Below are positions 1-11,560 of a stretch of 64,000 nt of DNA, one piece after another. Made by a program: the position numbers and the translations under genes. The notes beneath the pieces are model-generated. The model saw nothing but the letters and a program-made list of their open reading frames with translations, had not been told where the DNA came from and made no database searches. The stretch lies in contig JALIGW010000001.1 in the NCBI GenBank assembly GCA_023053685.1, positions 229,930,934 through 229,994,933 on the forward strand. The letters are read 5' to 3'. Positions within the stretch are counted from its first letter, which is position 1. Every line of letters begins with the position of its first letter. Source of the DNA: Diadophis punctatus similis (lineage: Eukaryota > Chordata > Lepidosauria > Squamata > Dipsadidae).

Positions 1-260
1 GGCAGGGTCAGCGCGGCTGCCCGTGAGAGCCTCATGTGCTCGACGCCGTCCTCTGGCATTCCTTCCGCGCGCGCTGCCGTTCCATCCGAGAGCCGCCAAG
101 TGGAGTGCGCTTGATGGGCTAAATCACCGCCTTTCTCCTCCTCCTCCCCCCTGGCTGGGCTGACGGCTTCCTATCTTCCAGGAGCCTCGGTAGGTTGGTT
201 GCTGCTGGATCTTCTTCAGCCAGCTCCTCTCCACAGCCAGGAAGGAAGGAAGAAGAAGAA
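1..260. other. GC-rich stretch, unassigned
   Basis: CpG-containing, GC-rich DNA (e.g. CCGCGCGCGC near 67) cut by the window edge, in contrast to the AT-rich surroundings. It could be the end of a CpG island or the 5' part of a retroelement; I recognise no exon. Confidence 0.4.
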
Positions 261-272
261 GAAAGAAGAAGA

Positions 273-392
<120 letters not shown>

Positions 393-569
393 GTTAGGAA
401 GGCAGAAAGAAAGAAAAAGATGTTAGGAAAGAAGAAAGATGAAGGAAGGAAGGAAGAAGAAAGAAGAGACAGAAAGAAAGAAAGAAAAGTTAGGAAGGAA
501 GGAAGACAGAAAGAAAGAAAAGTTAGGAAGGAAGACAGAAAGAAAGAAAGAAATGTAATGCTGATTAAT

Positions 570-1900
570 GATTAATGACAATGACTCTACTGGACTGAAC
601 AGTGAAAATAGAGATAAAGATAACAGAGATAATGATAACAGAGATAAAGATATCAAGAATAATTATGTTCAGATTGATGATAAGGATTTTGAGATATATA
701 AAATGGAAAAAGGAATGAAGAAAATTAAATATATACAGAAAGTAAAATTAAGAGAGAGGAAAAGAGCGTGGGGAAAGAGAACTTATTGGTACAAAATTAA
801 AAGAAAGATGAAAAAAAATTAAGCAGATGGGGTGGAGGAAATATATATATATAAACAAAGTAGTTGAGAAACTAAAAGGGAATGGATGATGATATTGGAA
901 TATTATATAAATGTTTTTTTAATTTAAAATTATCTTATTAAGAGAAAAAAATTTCTGTTTTTTTATATACAGATTAATATTGTTTAACAAATTAAAAGAT
1001 TTGATATTTTAGATATAACAAAGTTAATTAAGATGAGAAGTATGAATGATAAATATAAGTATTAGAGCTCAAAAGATGTATTATGATTGTGTATTTTTTT
1101 TCATTTATTTCAATTTATTTTTTCACATGAAATTTGTTCAAATGAAAAAATCTTAAAGGGGAAAAATGTATTATTTTAAGAGTTGAATATGTAATTGAAT
1201 AAATTTAGAAAGAATTTTGATGATTAGTAAATGAAACGATATATTATGATTGTGTATAATTAATATAACGTTAGAAATTCAAAGATTTTTTTTCTTCTCT
1301 TTCGTTCTTTTTATAAAGATTAATAATGTTTAATCTTTTGGAATAATGTGGATAAAACAATGACAATAAGAGAAATATGGAATAAATATGATCACTAGAA
1401 TTTAAGGGAAATTACTTAAATATTAAATAATGAACAGGAAATATGAATGTTAATTACTTTAAAATTTATTAAACTGAGAGTTGATAAGTTAATTGATTTG
1501 GATTTTTTCCTTTCCTTTTTATATTTTATTTTTTCTTTACTACTTGTTGAATATTTATAGAGTGGATAAAATTAGACAGAATTTTGATGATTAATATGAG
1601 AAATTAAAAGAATAATTGGGCATTTAGTTTTTTGATAGAACAAAGGATAAAAAACAGAAGCGATGAATAAAGAGATTAAAGAATTAAAGGAAGCAATTTG
1701 GCTTAAAATTAAAAAACAGGAGACAGTAACTATCTTGGAAAGTTAAGCGAATAGCGATCTATTTGGATGAAAATTTGGAATTAACTGGTGCATATCCCAG
1801 ATGACAAAACTAGAAATTAGATTTTTTTTTCTTTTTTTCTTTTTTCTTTTTTTGGGGAGGTAAGATGGAAATAGCAGCATGTACCTAGAAGAGAGTATAA
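570..1900. repeat. AT-rich, internally repetitive stretch
   Basis: Very AT-rich with diverged internal copies: TATTATGATTGTGTA near 1079 and 1242, AGAATTTTGATGATTA near 1210 and 1578, GATTAATA-TGTTTAA near 972 and 1318. It could be a decayed LINE (5' GC-rich and 3' poorly coding), but no RT motif is visible. Confidence 0.4.
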
Positions 1901-2124
1901 CATAAAAAAATAATAATATAACTATAATGATGGTTTTTTTTAAAAAAAAGAGATATGATTAGTTTAAAATTGGGATTAGCATCAGTCTGCCAAATATAAA
2001 ATGAGTTTAGTATAAAAGCACTCCAGGAAAGGCAAAGAAAATGAAAGAGGGAGTAGAAGGGGAGGAAGAGAAGGTGTAGAGAGGGTTGAGGAGGAGGGAA
2101 GGAGTTAGAAAGTAGGAGGAGAAG

Positions 2125-2180
2125 ACCCCCCCTCAGGAACCCACCCCTCAGGAACCCACCCCTCAGGAACCCACCTGACC
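2125..2180. repeat. Short tandem repeat, 16-17-bp unit
   Basis: Three copies of a CCTCAGGAACCCACC-type unit in tandem. Confidence 0.8.
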
Positions 2181-2404
2181 GACACCCTCCCCCGGTCAAT
2201 GGTGTCCCTCTTTAGCAATTTTAAAATCTGGTCACCTTACCATAATGCCATAAAAATGTTGTAAGACTCAACAAAATCTAGCTTTGTAATTCCTTTCCAG
2301 TCACTGGTACTGAAAAGTTATACTATTACATTTCTCTGCCCGTAAATTGCAAAATTTTAGCAATTTTCAAAATGCCAAACTTTATAATAACTTTATAAAA
2401 TTGT

Positions 2405-2525
2405 ATTGTAATCTGATCTGATGATGTTGCCTAGTTTGGGTAATGAAACATCTTCAAGAAAAAAAACCTAGCTTAGGGAGCATCAAGGACTTCTCATTTC
2501 AACCCCAAGCTACAAATATTTTCCT
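2405..2525 (+). mobile_element. LINE 3'-tail remnant (CR1-like), copy 1
   Basis: Contains GATGATGTTGCCTAGTTTGG, GGTAATGAAACATCTTCAAG and a GGGAGCATCAAGGACTTCTC segment that recur at 15302-15420. Family name CR1-like is inferred from memory; the recurrence is seen directly. Confidence 0.6.
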
Positions 2526-4069
2526 TTACTGTATTGTAAATGTATTTATGTAAGCACAAGTATATCTTTTACAAAGCTTGAATTGTTATTATTAACCAAG
2601 AGGACATAGGTCATTTTTCAGAAATTAACTATATCCAAATTTTGCAGTATTTTGAACTGTGAGAAAATTATGTTTTCCCTAAGTATCTATTTTAAAATGC
2701 ACACTCATGCAATGCACTAGAATATTTCTCCCCCAAATTACATATAAATTGGGGGATTATCTTACATTTGCAGATAAAAATAAAAGAAATTGTGGAAAAC
2801 AAAATAATGATGAGAGATGCATGTACTGTAGCTTCAAACACACTTGTAATGGAATTCTCAGAGCCTTGGAATGAAAATGGAAGTTTGCAAAACCAGAACA
2901 GATGGAAATTACTTTTATATCTCATAAATGGACAACCAACTTCTCCTTCAATCAAAGGAGAGATAGAGAGGAATCAAGGAGGACCTGTCTCAAAATACAC
3001 ACACACACACCCCTCCAATTTCCAAGATTATGTAATTCAACCTTTTTTTTTCTTGTAATGCACCTAACTAATGAGGCTTTCTGAGAATTTAGTTTTCTTG
3101 ATTTCTGTGAAGGCATGATAAGAATTGCTGAAAAGTATGTTGTCTTTCGTAGTTGGTATGAAAGTCCAATTCAGCTCCTCCCTCCTCTAATTTTACCTTC
3201 CCCCCCCCCTTTTCTTCCTTTCTTTCCCATCTCTTTGATATTACTACTGGGGAAAAGAGGAGGAAATGGTTGTATTAGTGTGAAAGAGAACAAGAGAATG
3301 ATTTGTGTAAGCAGATGGGACTGATTAAAATTTAAAAGGGATATCTTGCTTTAGATATATTCATTCCATAGTTATCAATCGCTATGTAGGTCAAAGCTAA
3401 GGAGACAGGTCACATTTGCTTTTCTTGGTTGCTGTCAGAAACTCTTGAGCGCACTCTATAGAAAAAAAAACTTTTTCCATTACAGAATTATGCATATCTC
3501 TTAGCTTTTCCCCCAATATTGCAATCTGTTGCGAATCAGCTGTAACATCATTTATTAAATAAAATGTCTATAAGTCTGAAAAGAGTCTGGCTTCAAGTAA
3601 AATCTATGAAACTAAAACTAACATAATTTTATGCCACTGTAGGAATTTCCAATTAAAAAACATGCAAGCAAGAGAAACATCTTTGGAAAAGACTTCAAAT
3701 AACATCTTACTGAAAACTAGCTGGACAGAAATGTTACAAATCGTAAAAACACAGGTGAAAGGGATGCAGTTATTTCTGTATTTTAGTATTTATTTTATTT
3801 CCTTATTCATTAAATTTTTATGCTACCCATCTCATTAATACAGTGACTCTGGGAGTCTTACAATATGATAAACAGTAAAAAAAATACTACAAGACAATTA
3901 AAATTAGAAGAAATAAATAGAAATGCTAAAAACCAAGATGATGGGCAGCCTGGGGTGGGGATTTTCTCTACCTGGTCAGTCACCACCAATGTAGCAGGCC
4001 TCTGTCAGTCAGATTCTACCTCAGGTGGCCAAGCAGCAGAGCCAAGTTTTCAGAAGGCAGGAGGATGGA
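2526..4069. other. Intergenic, no gene seen
   Basis: Mostly unique AT-rich DNA with a short CA run (2997-3010) and, at about 3790-3870, a CR1-like tail motif (CTACCCATCTCATTAATACA then GTGACTCTGGGAGTCTTACA). No supported coding sequence. Confidence 0.6.
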
Positions 4070-4255
4070 AATTTAATTTAATTTAATTTAATTTAATTTA
4101 ATTTAATTTAATTTAATTTAATTTAATTTAATTTAATTTAATTTAATTTAATTTAATTTAATTTAATTTAATTTAATTATTTAATTTAATTTAATTTAAT
4201 TTAATTTAATTTAATTTAATTTAATTTAATTTAATTTAATTTAATATTTAATTTA
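4070..4255. repeat. (TTTAA)n pentanucleotide microsatellite
   Basis: About 186 bp of AATTT units with two short interruptions, abutting the hAT MITE at 4288. Confidence 0.95.
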
Positions 4256-4287
4256 ATTAATTTTTTCAATATAGGTATTGTCTAGAG

Positions 4288-4413
4288 AACGGGTGTCAAA
4301 CTTTCCACGTCACAGTGCCATCACGTGACGTTTTGCGATGTTTTCCCATTTGCGGAGTTGAGGTGAGCGTGGCCTGCACATTCAGGCAGCAGGCCACCAG
4401 TTTGACACCCCTG
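4288..4413. mobile_element. hAT MITE, GGGTGTCAAACT family, copy 1
   Basis: About 126 bp with inverted ends (CGGGTGTCAAACT and AGTTTGACACCCCTG) and a partly decayed 8-bp target duplication (GTCTAGAG / CCCTAGAG). Same family as 28347-28479. Confidence 0.75.
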
Positions 4414-4973
4414 CCCTAGAGTCATTCTGAATTGGATGGCACCTAAATCAAATCAATTGAATTAAATTTAAGGGATATACAACAGATAGAATGCAGGGTA
4501 TTTGAAAAGTAAGCCAAAACAGTACAGGATGGGGAAAAAATCATAGTTGAAAGAAGCACTTTGACCCTCATCCTGACAGTAGGCAATCAAAAGTTTTGTT
4601 TGATGACTATTCTTTATCTAGTCAAATTGTATCAGTGAGAGTTCTGCCATGTGCTAGCCTATAAAATGAGCTTAACTGAATAAAATTGGGAGCTCTGAGA
4701 CTGACTGCCAAGTCCTGTCAGCCTGACAGCAGTATTTGTTTCAAAGTGCCTCACAAATCTGACAAAACTACAGTATTGCTCTCAGGTTGCAGAAGTAATC
4801 ATTTTTTCTCTTACTCAAAGGGTCTGCTGAAAACTACTGGAGAAAACCAGTGGTGGGATTCAAATTTTTAAACAACCGGTTCTGTGGGCGTGGCTTATTT
4901 GGGGGCGTAGTTGTTGGTCATGTGATTGGGTGGGTATGGCTAGCTTGTCATGTGACTGGGTGGGTATGGCTAC

Positions 4974-5217
4974 GTGCATAGGGACTACTCAGAGGGCTGA
5001 AAAAAGTGAATTATGACTGGTCCTTGCACTTATGACCATCCTCACATTTATGCCCATTGCAGCATTCTTAACAACCGTGTCACTCATTTCACAATTGTGG
5101 TGCTTCTCTTCACCACGGTGACAAGATAGGGCACAAAACGTAAAATTTGAGGACAGTCGTAAATGCAAGGACCGGTCAAAAATCACTTTTTCAGCCCTCT
5201 GAGTAGTCCCTATGTGC
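4974..5217. repeat. Inverted repeat (foldback) inside the 1.8-kb hAT
   Basis: GTGCATAGGGACTACTCAGA near 4974 is mirrored by CTGAGTAGTCCCTATGTGCA near 5200; the arms extend about 60 bp each around a ~115-bp centre. Confidence 0.8.
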
Positions 5218-5307
5218 ACCCGGTGTGGCCAGGTGGTCATGTGACTGGGTGGGCATGGCCAACTCGATGTCACTCATGTCGAGGGGCGCTTCTCCTCGCC
5301 TGGCCTC

Positions 5308-5429
5308 TTGTGACCGTGGGGATGCTGCAACGGTCGTAAGTGTGAAAAATGGTCATAAGTCACATTTTTCAGTGCCATTGTAACTTTGAATGGTCACTAA
5401 ATGAACTGTTGTAAGTCAAGGATTACCTG
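5308..5429. mobile_element. Right half of a TIR element, copy D
   Basis: Shares the GTCATAAGTCAC, AGTGCCATTGTAACTT and GGTCACTAAATGAACTGTTG blocks and the terminal GATTACCTG with the elements at 19077, 23086 and 52493. Confidence 0.75.
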
Positions 5430-6984
5430 TACAAAAATACAAAAAGTTTCTTTGCTTGCAAAAAGCTGCCCTAAATACCAATCATTAGATTAGAAATACC
5501 TGCAAGCTGGAGTTACAAATCAGGCAGGGTGCCAGAGCATCTTGAGGAATTAAAATAGTTAAAATGCAATGATAACTATCAGCAGCCAACTGTTGCTCCT
5601 AAAATGAAACCCTTTAGCAGAGAGGTCATTTAAGCTCTCCAGAAAGAGCACACCCAGGAGAAGCAATCCTTAGTCCATTTGCATCACTTAAAGATACCAG
5701 CTGGTCTCACTCACCTTATAAGATATCCTAAGGAAATCATCCAGATTTAAAAAAAGATCACATGCCCCCCAGAAAGGCAGTAAAAAAAACAGTGCCAAGC
5801 TTGCATCCTGCCTCTTGGAAGTACACCCCAAAAGGACAATGCCAAGAACCACTAAAGCTGTGAAGGAAGACCCCCTCCCCAGATAGAAAAAGCACTTGAG
5901 ATAAGCCTAACTAGAATGAAGCAAACACTGTAGCTGTTGCTTGTTAAACCAATTACCAGAACAAATAGACACAGGAACTAGCCAGATTTCTGAAGCTGCT
6001 TCTTTTCAGGAACAGAGATTAACATTTTTCCTTCCAAACAAAGCTGAATAGGAAAACTTATCCCATTAATAAACACAGGATTAAACATCACCAAGCAAAG
6101 AATTAAACTTTACCAAAAACCAGTTTTAGACCAAAAGTCAAAAAAGGTTATGTACGCTCACGTTTGAATGTCAATCTTTCTAGCTAGCAAGAAGCCTTGC
6201 TGAATGTCACTCATCTTGGTTCCTTGTCATTAAAAGCTTCTTTCCGGCAGCTCTGTGCTGGAAGAACTCCAACAGAGGAGTATTTCTTCCCAACAGCAGT
6301 GTAAAAAGCTTAAAACAACCCTTCCCCTTTAAGAAAGTCAAGCAAAGAAAAAAAAAGTACTAGCAAAGAGGAAAAAAACTCCAGAGACAGTAAGTCTAGG
6401 CCTACTGCCAAGAATGTAATAAGGGTTAATGGAGAGGCAGTTTCTGTAAGCAGTGCAATAAAGATTAGGCTATAGAAACAACACCAGAATGTTGTAATTC
6501 CTTACAGGATTAACCCTGTAAAGTGGAAAGAAACAAAAGGAGTTTTCTTCTAACAAACGTTTCTCCAAACTGTTTAGAAAGTTAACAACCGGTTCTAGCG
6601 AACCAGTGAGAACTGGTAGAATCCCACCTCTGGAGAAAACCTTGGAGAATAAGAAGCGGTTTGCCTGCCTTGCCACTACCACAAAGTAGACATAATTAAT
6701 GTGTTCCTTCTCATAATCTGAAATCATAATCACCTATGATATGTATGTAAAGTATGGATATTATATATTTATATGATTAATCCTAGTCAACCATATTTGT
6801 TTTATTACTTCTCAGCACCCTGGTAAACCAAAACACTAATTGGAATCTACAACAGATGAGAATATAGTTAAGAAAAAATTGTGAAAAAAGTAATGTTTAT
6901 CTGTTCATTACACAGTGAGTCCACTATCCTCAGATAGTCTAAGATTATATATATATAATCTCACATTGCTCCTAGAAGCAGGAA

Positions 6985-7140
6985 GCAGAAGACACCAGCC
7001 TGAAGATGATGAATGAGACTTCATCGAAACGTTGCCAAGACACTTCCAATTTCACGCGGGAGAAAACCCGAATACCCAAAGACCACACTATATATATAGT
7101 GTGTGTGTGTGTGTACATACACACATATACACACACATAC
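6985..7140 (+). mobile_element. LINE-like 3' tail with AT/GT microsatellite
   Basis: ATGATGAATGAGACTTCATC, GAAACGTTGCCAAGACACTT and GAGAAAACCCGAATACCCAA form a tail that I recall from squamate LINE-derived repeats; it is followed by TA and GT repeats. Family uncertain. Confidence 0.5.
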
Positions 7141-7299
7141 TGCCGCACTGCATGCCTTTTCGTGTACAGTGATATTTGTATATATATTTTGTTTAATTTT
7201 GGTATTGTTACATTTTTTTAAAAAAAATCTATAGTCACGAAATCCAGGTCTTTTACTTTTCCTCATTCTATTTTTCATGTTTTGTGAACCATGAAGATA

Positions 7300-9580
7300 T
7301 TGTCTTAGGATGTGTAAATAGTTAACCAGTCATTCAAAGGTAGCCACGGTAAACATCCTGCACTGCTTGGCAAGAGTCATATAACACTGTACAATAAGAA
7401 TGGAAACATGTTGACCCACTGATTAAGTCTTTAACCATCCTAAGTCCAGCAAGCTTCGAAAATGAACACAGCTCAACAATGTCAATAGGAGAAGGCAGGA
7501 ACAAGGTTTCCTTAGGTCAGAGAAGACACATTGATCTCAAATCACGTCACATTTCTAGTCCCCACTTGGCCTTCACCAGGTAAATCTATAAAGTGTGTGT
7601 ATGGGGTACATTTTAAGGAACATGGCTTATCAATAAAATTATTTAATTAACAATGATGAGTTTTCAGGCTGTAGTCTAATTTTGTTTTGTTCTGACTGTT
7701 CTGACTGCTGCGACTGTCATTTTCAGAGTGAGCTTCTTTGTAGGGTGCCTCTCAGTTGCAAAGAGACTCATCACTGCTCTTTTGATGCCAGCCATGAAAG
7801 CCTACAGCAGTATATTATTATTATTAATAATAATATACTAGTAATATTATTATTAATAAAAATGCTAATTTAAAAGAAAAACAAAAGCAAGACAAACAAT
7901 TTCTAACAGAAGGTAACTACTGTATAAAAGCAAGGAAATAATGTATGCAAGTAAATTTTCTAGAAGTGGTTTAAATCCACAAATGTCCCATAGAAAAGGT
8001 ACCATCCTGGCATATTTAATCAGGGAGCTCTGTGTTTTAATTTTGTTCTAGCTCTTACTCCTTACATCCTGCCTATTTCGTGGTTGAAGCAGAAAGAGCC
8101 TTCACCAGAATTCAGGAAAAGGGCATCATTAGAACTAATATTAACTATAAATCAACTTAAGCATAATTTAGATTATAAGGTATGTAACCTTACTATAAAT
8201 TTCTTAAGCAGTTTACTGTTTGAGGGGGAGGGAAGTCACATTTGTCTAAAAATGTAGACAACAATTTAGCAAAAACAATAGGTTAAATGGATAGAAAAAT
8301 TAATGGCCAAGAGGATCAATGCCTACCTGTGTAAAAGAAACAAAAGGTCTATATACACAGAAGAGTCAAACAATAGGCCATGCTTCTCAGCTGAACTTGA
8401 AAGACTGAGATTTACAGTGGATTAAATGATCAACTGAGATTTTATTCAAAGCGATGCACCTTGGCCAAATAGATGCACCTTAGGCAAATGGAAAAGGGTA
8501 TTTTGATGTGGCTGATTGTAAAGCAATAAGGAAATTTGGTATGGAGCTTTTCATTGGGGGCCATCAATTACAGGATTACCAGTGCTGTGGTGGAAAAGAA
8601 AGAGAGAGGGGGGAAGAAAGAAATAATGGTATTTAATGGTGTGTAAAATGGAGACAAGATGCAATGTAATAGCTTAAGGGTTTATGCAACAGAAAACATT
8701 ATGATCTGAGAAAAAGGATCTCAATTTACCATCTCAGGCTGGAGGAGAAATGAGGGACAAAGGAATTTAATTGAAATCTAGTGATGAAACCTGACTGCTG
8801 TTGCAAGTCCTGTTCATTGAGGGGGTCATTAAGACAATTTACATATTCAGCAAATTCAAATGGAAGTTGTTGTTTTTTCCTTTCAGATTGTCCCTTTGGA
8901 GATAATGGGGTGGTGGCAGAATGTGATTAAACACTTCTTTAAAAGAAAACAAGCAATTGGGGTAGGAAATGTCAGGGAGGAAAAAAGTGACAAAACATTA
9001 AATTAGCTTTAAAAAAAAATCCTGATACCCTCACAGGTGTTTCTGGAGAAGAAATCTGGGAGCTCTAATCCCAGCATAGTTAGAGGAAGATAAAATTAAT
9101 GATGGGACTTAAGCGCAGGAACTTTATTTACAGAGTTCTCTATTGCATGATCAATGAATTTCCAACAGCACACATAACCATGTCACACTATCTTATTGAT
9201 ACAATTAGGGGTAATTAAACTGATCATCCAGATCCTCCCTCACCCATCACCCCATAGTCTGTATCTGACCAGTCATGGAAAGAAGCAGAAATGCAATACA
9301 AAAATGTATTTATTACTATTAGCTTGTAATTTACATATATACTGTAAATATATACACAGCTGAAGGTCTTCCATAGAGTATTGAATGGTGAGAGAATGTG
9401 GCAACTATTTTAGCTAGAGTTACTCTCTGCATTGGAAAAAGCTTATTGTAAGATTTTCTTATCTCATTTTCTGTTACATATATTTCTGTGATGTAAGGTT
9501 TTCAAATCTAATCTTCCCAACTAAGATATTTTTTGAAAAGTAACTGCCTTTCTTTTAAAAATGAAACTGATAGTGAACTC
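7300..9580. other. Intergenic, no gene seen
   Basis: AT-rich unique DNA with a small palindromic TTA/TAA patch at 7812-7860. No exon, RNA gene or transposon end that I can support on either strand. Confidence 0.6.
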
Positions 9581-9587
9581 TGTACAG

Positions 9588-9852
9588 CAGGGGTGTCAAA
9601 CTCGATTTCACTGAAGGCCGCATCAGGGTTGTCTTTGACCTCGGGGGTGTGTGTGTGTGAGTGGGCATGGCTGGGGTGGGCATGACCAGGGTAGTCATAG
9701 GCAGCTCGACGTCCTGCAGCCCTCTGCCAGCGAAAACGGAGCCCAGGAGGTACCACAGGTTGGTCCTTCGGTGTTTCCAGGGCAGCCCCACAGGCCAGAT
9801 CTAAGCAGCCCACAGGCCGGGTACGGCCTGCAGGCCTTGAGTCTGAGAGTGA
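9588..9852 (-). mobile_element. hAT MITE, GGGTGTCAAACT family, long variant, antisense copy
   Basis: Starts CAGGGGTGTCAAACTCGATT; the interior is the reverse complement of the element at 43260-43631 (CTCGATTTCACTGAAGGCCG versus CGGCCCTCAGTGAAATTGAG). The far end has decayed. Confidence 0.75.
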
Positions 9853-10087
9853 GTGGACCTTGTGAACCTATTTCCAGAGAAATTAATGGGGAAATTATTT
9901 TTTGTAAGTATAGTTCTAGAAACATTTCTTTTAATGTAATGTCATGTAATTGATTCATCTTTCAAGACACTTGCATATAGTTTTTACAGTCCAGCTATGT
10001 GATTCTAGATCAACCTGAAGGAAAATATTGAGTGAGATCCTGCAGCAATACAATAGTCAACATCTTTATAACAACCTAGATCTGTCT

Positions 10088-10190
10088 TTCTTAACCTTGC
10101 CAACTTTAAAATGCGCAGACTTCAACTCCCAGAATCCCCTGTGCTGGGAGTTGAAGTCCTCATAGCTTAAAAGTTGCCAAAGCTGAAAAA
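10088..10190. mobile_element. Palindromic MITE
   Basis: Near-perfect palindrome: CCTTGCCAACTTTAAAATG, ACTTCAACTCCCAG, then CTGGGAGTTGAAGT and AAAAGTTGCCAAAG. It could form a ~45-bp stem. The same family core appears at 46556-46621. Confidence 0.8.
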
Positions 10191-10254
10191 CATTGCTTCA
10201 CTCAGAGCCTCCTGGCTATTGCTGTCACCTGCTTCTCTAGCAGGAGCCAAGAAT

Positions 10255-10350
10255 CTAAGAAGACGCTGCACACCTAGGTCTCCTGTGTGAGCAGGGTTGG
10301 ACTAGAAGACCTCCAAAGTCCCTCCCAACTCTGTTATTCTGTTATAATTT
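10255..10350 (+). mobile_element. CR1-type LINE 3' end
   Basis: TCTCCTGTGTGAGCAGGGTT, GGACTAGAAGACCTCCAAAG and CAACTCTGTTATTCTGTTAT form the typical squamate CR1 terminus; related sequence at 20311-20875 and 22677-22897. Confidence 0.75.
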
Positions 10351-10529
10351 GAGATAGATTTCCTCAGACAATGTCTGTTTCTGGTCTTAAATGAAGATTT
10401 AGGTTTTAAGTCATGAATAATCTAGGATTAGGGTATCTCAAGGATGTATCTTCTCCTAATAAGCCTGATTTGATGTTATGCTCTTTAATTAAAAGTTCAG
10501 TGGCTTCCTGTATCAGCTGAAACAAACAA

Positions 10530-11560
10530 TGTTGTTGTTGTTAGTTGCGAAGTCATGTCCGACCCATCGCAACCCCATGGACAATGTTCCTCCAGGCCTT
10601 CCTGTCCTCTACCACCCTCTGGAGTCCATTTAAGCTCACGCCTACTGCTTCAGTGACTCCATCCAGCACCTCATTCTCTGTTGTCCCCTTCTTCTTTTTG
10701 ACCCCAATCTTTCCCAGCATTAGGCTCTTCTCCAGTGAGTCCTTCCTTCTCCAGTGGCCAAGGTATTTGAGTTTCATCTTCAGGATCTGGCCTTCTAAAG
10801 AGCAGTCAGGGTTGATCTCCTCTAGGACTGACCAGTTTGATGGCCTTGCAGTCCAAGAGACTCGCAGGAGTCTTCTCCAGCACCATAGTTCAAAGGCCTC
10901 AATTCTTTGGCACTCAGCCTTCCTTATGGTCCAACTTTCACAGCCGTACATTGCAACTGGGTAAACCATAGCCTTGATTATACACACTTTTGTTGGCAGG
11001 GTGATGTCTCTGCTTTTTAGTATGCTGTCTAGATTTGCCATAGCTTTCCTCCCCAAGAGCAAGCGTCTTTGAATTTCTTGGCTGCAGTCCCCATCTGCGG
11101 TGATCTTGGAGCCCAGGAAAATAAAATCTGTCACTACCTCCATTTCTTCCCCATCTATTTGCCAGGAATTGAGAGGGCCAGATGCCATGATCTTAGTTTT
11201 CTTAATGTTGAGTTTCAAGCCAACTTTTGCACTCTCCTTCTTCACCCGCATCAAGAGGCTCTTTAGTTCCTCTTCACTTTCTGCCATTAGAGTGGTATCA
11301 TCTGCATATCTGAGGTTGTTGATATTTCTCCCGGCAATTTTAATTCCAACTTTTGATTTATCTAGCCCCACCTTTCTCGTGATGTGCTCTGCATATAAGT
11401 TAAATAGGCAGGGTGACAGTATACAGCCTTGCCAGACTCCTTTCCCAATTTTGAACCAATCAGTGGTTCCGTGTCCAGTTCTCACTGTTGCTTCTTGACC
11501 CGCATATCGGTTTCTCAAGAGACAAATAAGATGATCTAGTACTCCCATCTCCAAATACTT
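10530..11560 (-). mobile_element. BovB (RTE) LINE, 5'-truncated, open RT C-terminal frame
   Basis: About 1.03 kb of a BovB element. The minus-strand frame (10553-11554) is open for over 330 codons and holds GHGTTDWFKIGKGVWQGCIL, the RT active-site block LRYADDTTLMAESEEELKS, MASGPLNSWQIDGEEME and FIFLGSKITADGDCS, all hallmark BovB RT strings. The 3' end is TTG-repeat-like (GTTGTTGTTGTTAGTTGCGA on +). The N-terminal half with endonuclease is missing, and the homology stops near 11560. Around residues 275-290 the text KKKKGTTENEVLDG looks like a locally shifted frame restored by a second indel, so the ORF is probably not a functional product. Confidence 0.93.

Larger units (their letters stand above)
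4848..6632. mobile_element. 1.8-kb non-autonomous hAT element
   Basis: Left end CAGTGGTGGGATTC, right end GAATCCCACCTCTG, flanked by a perfect 8-bp duplication GAGAAAAC at 4840-4847 and 6633-6640. Subterminal AACCGGTTCT blocks occur at both ends. No transposase is visible. It encloses a foldback (4974-5217) and the right half of a second TIR element (5308-5429). Confidence 0.85.

Noticed and set aside
10553..11554. A host gene encoding a 333-residue protein
   Set aside because: The sequence is the C-terminal part of BovB reverse transcriptase with the YADD block and a retroelement 3' end.
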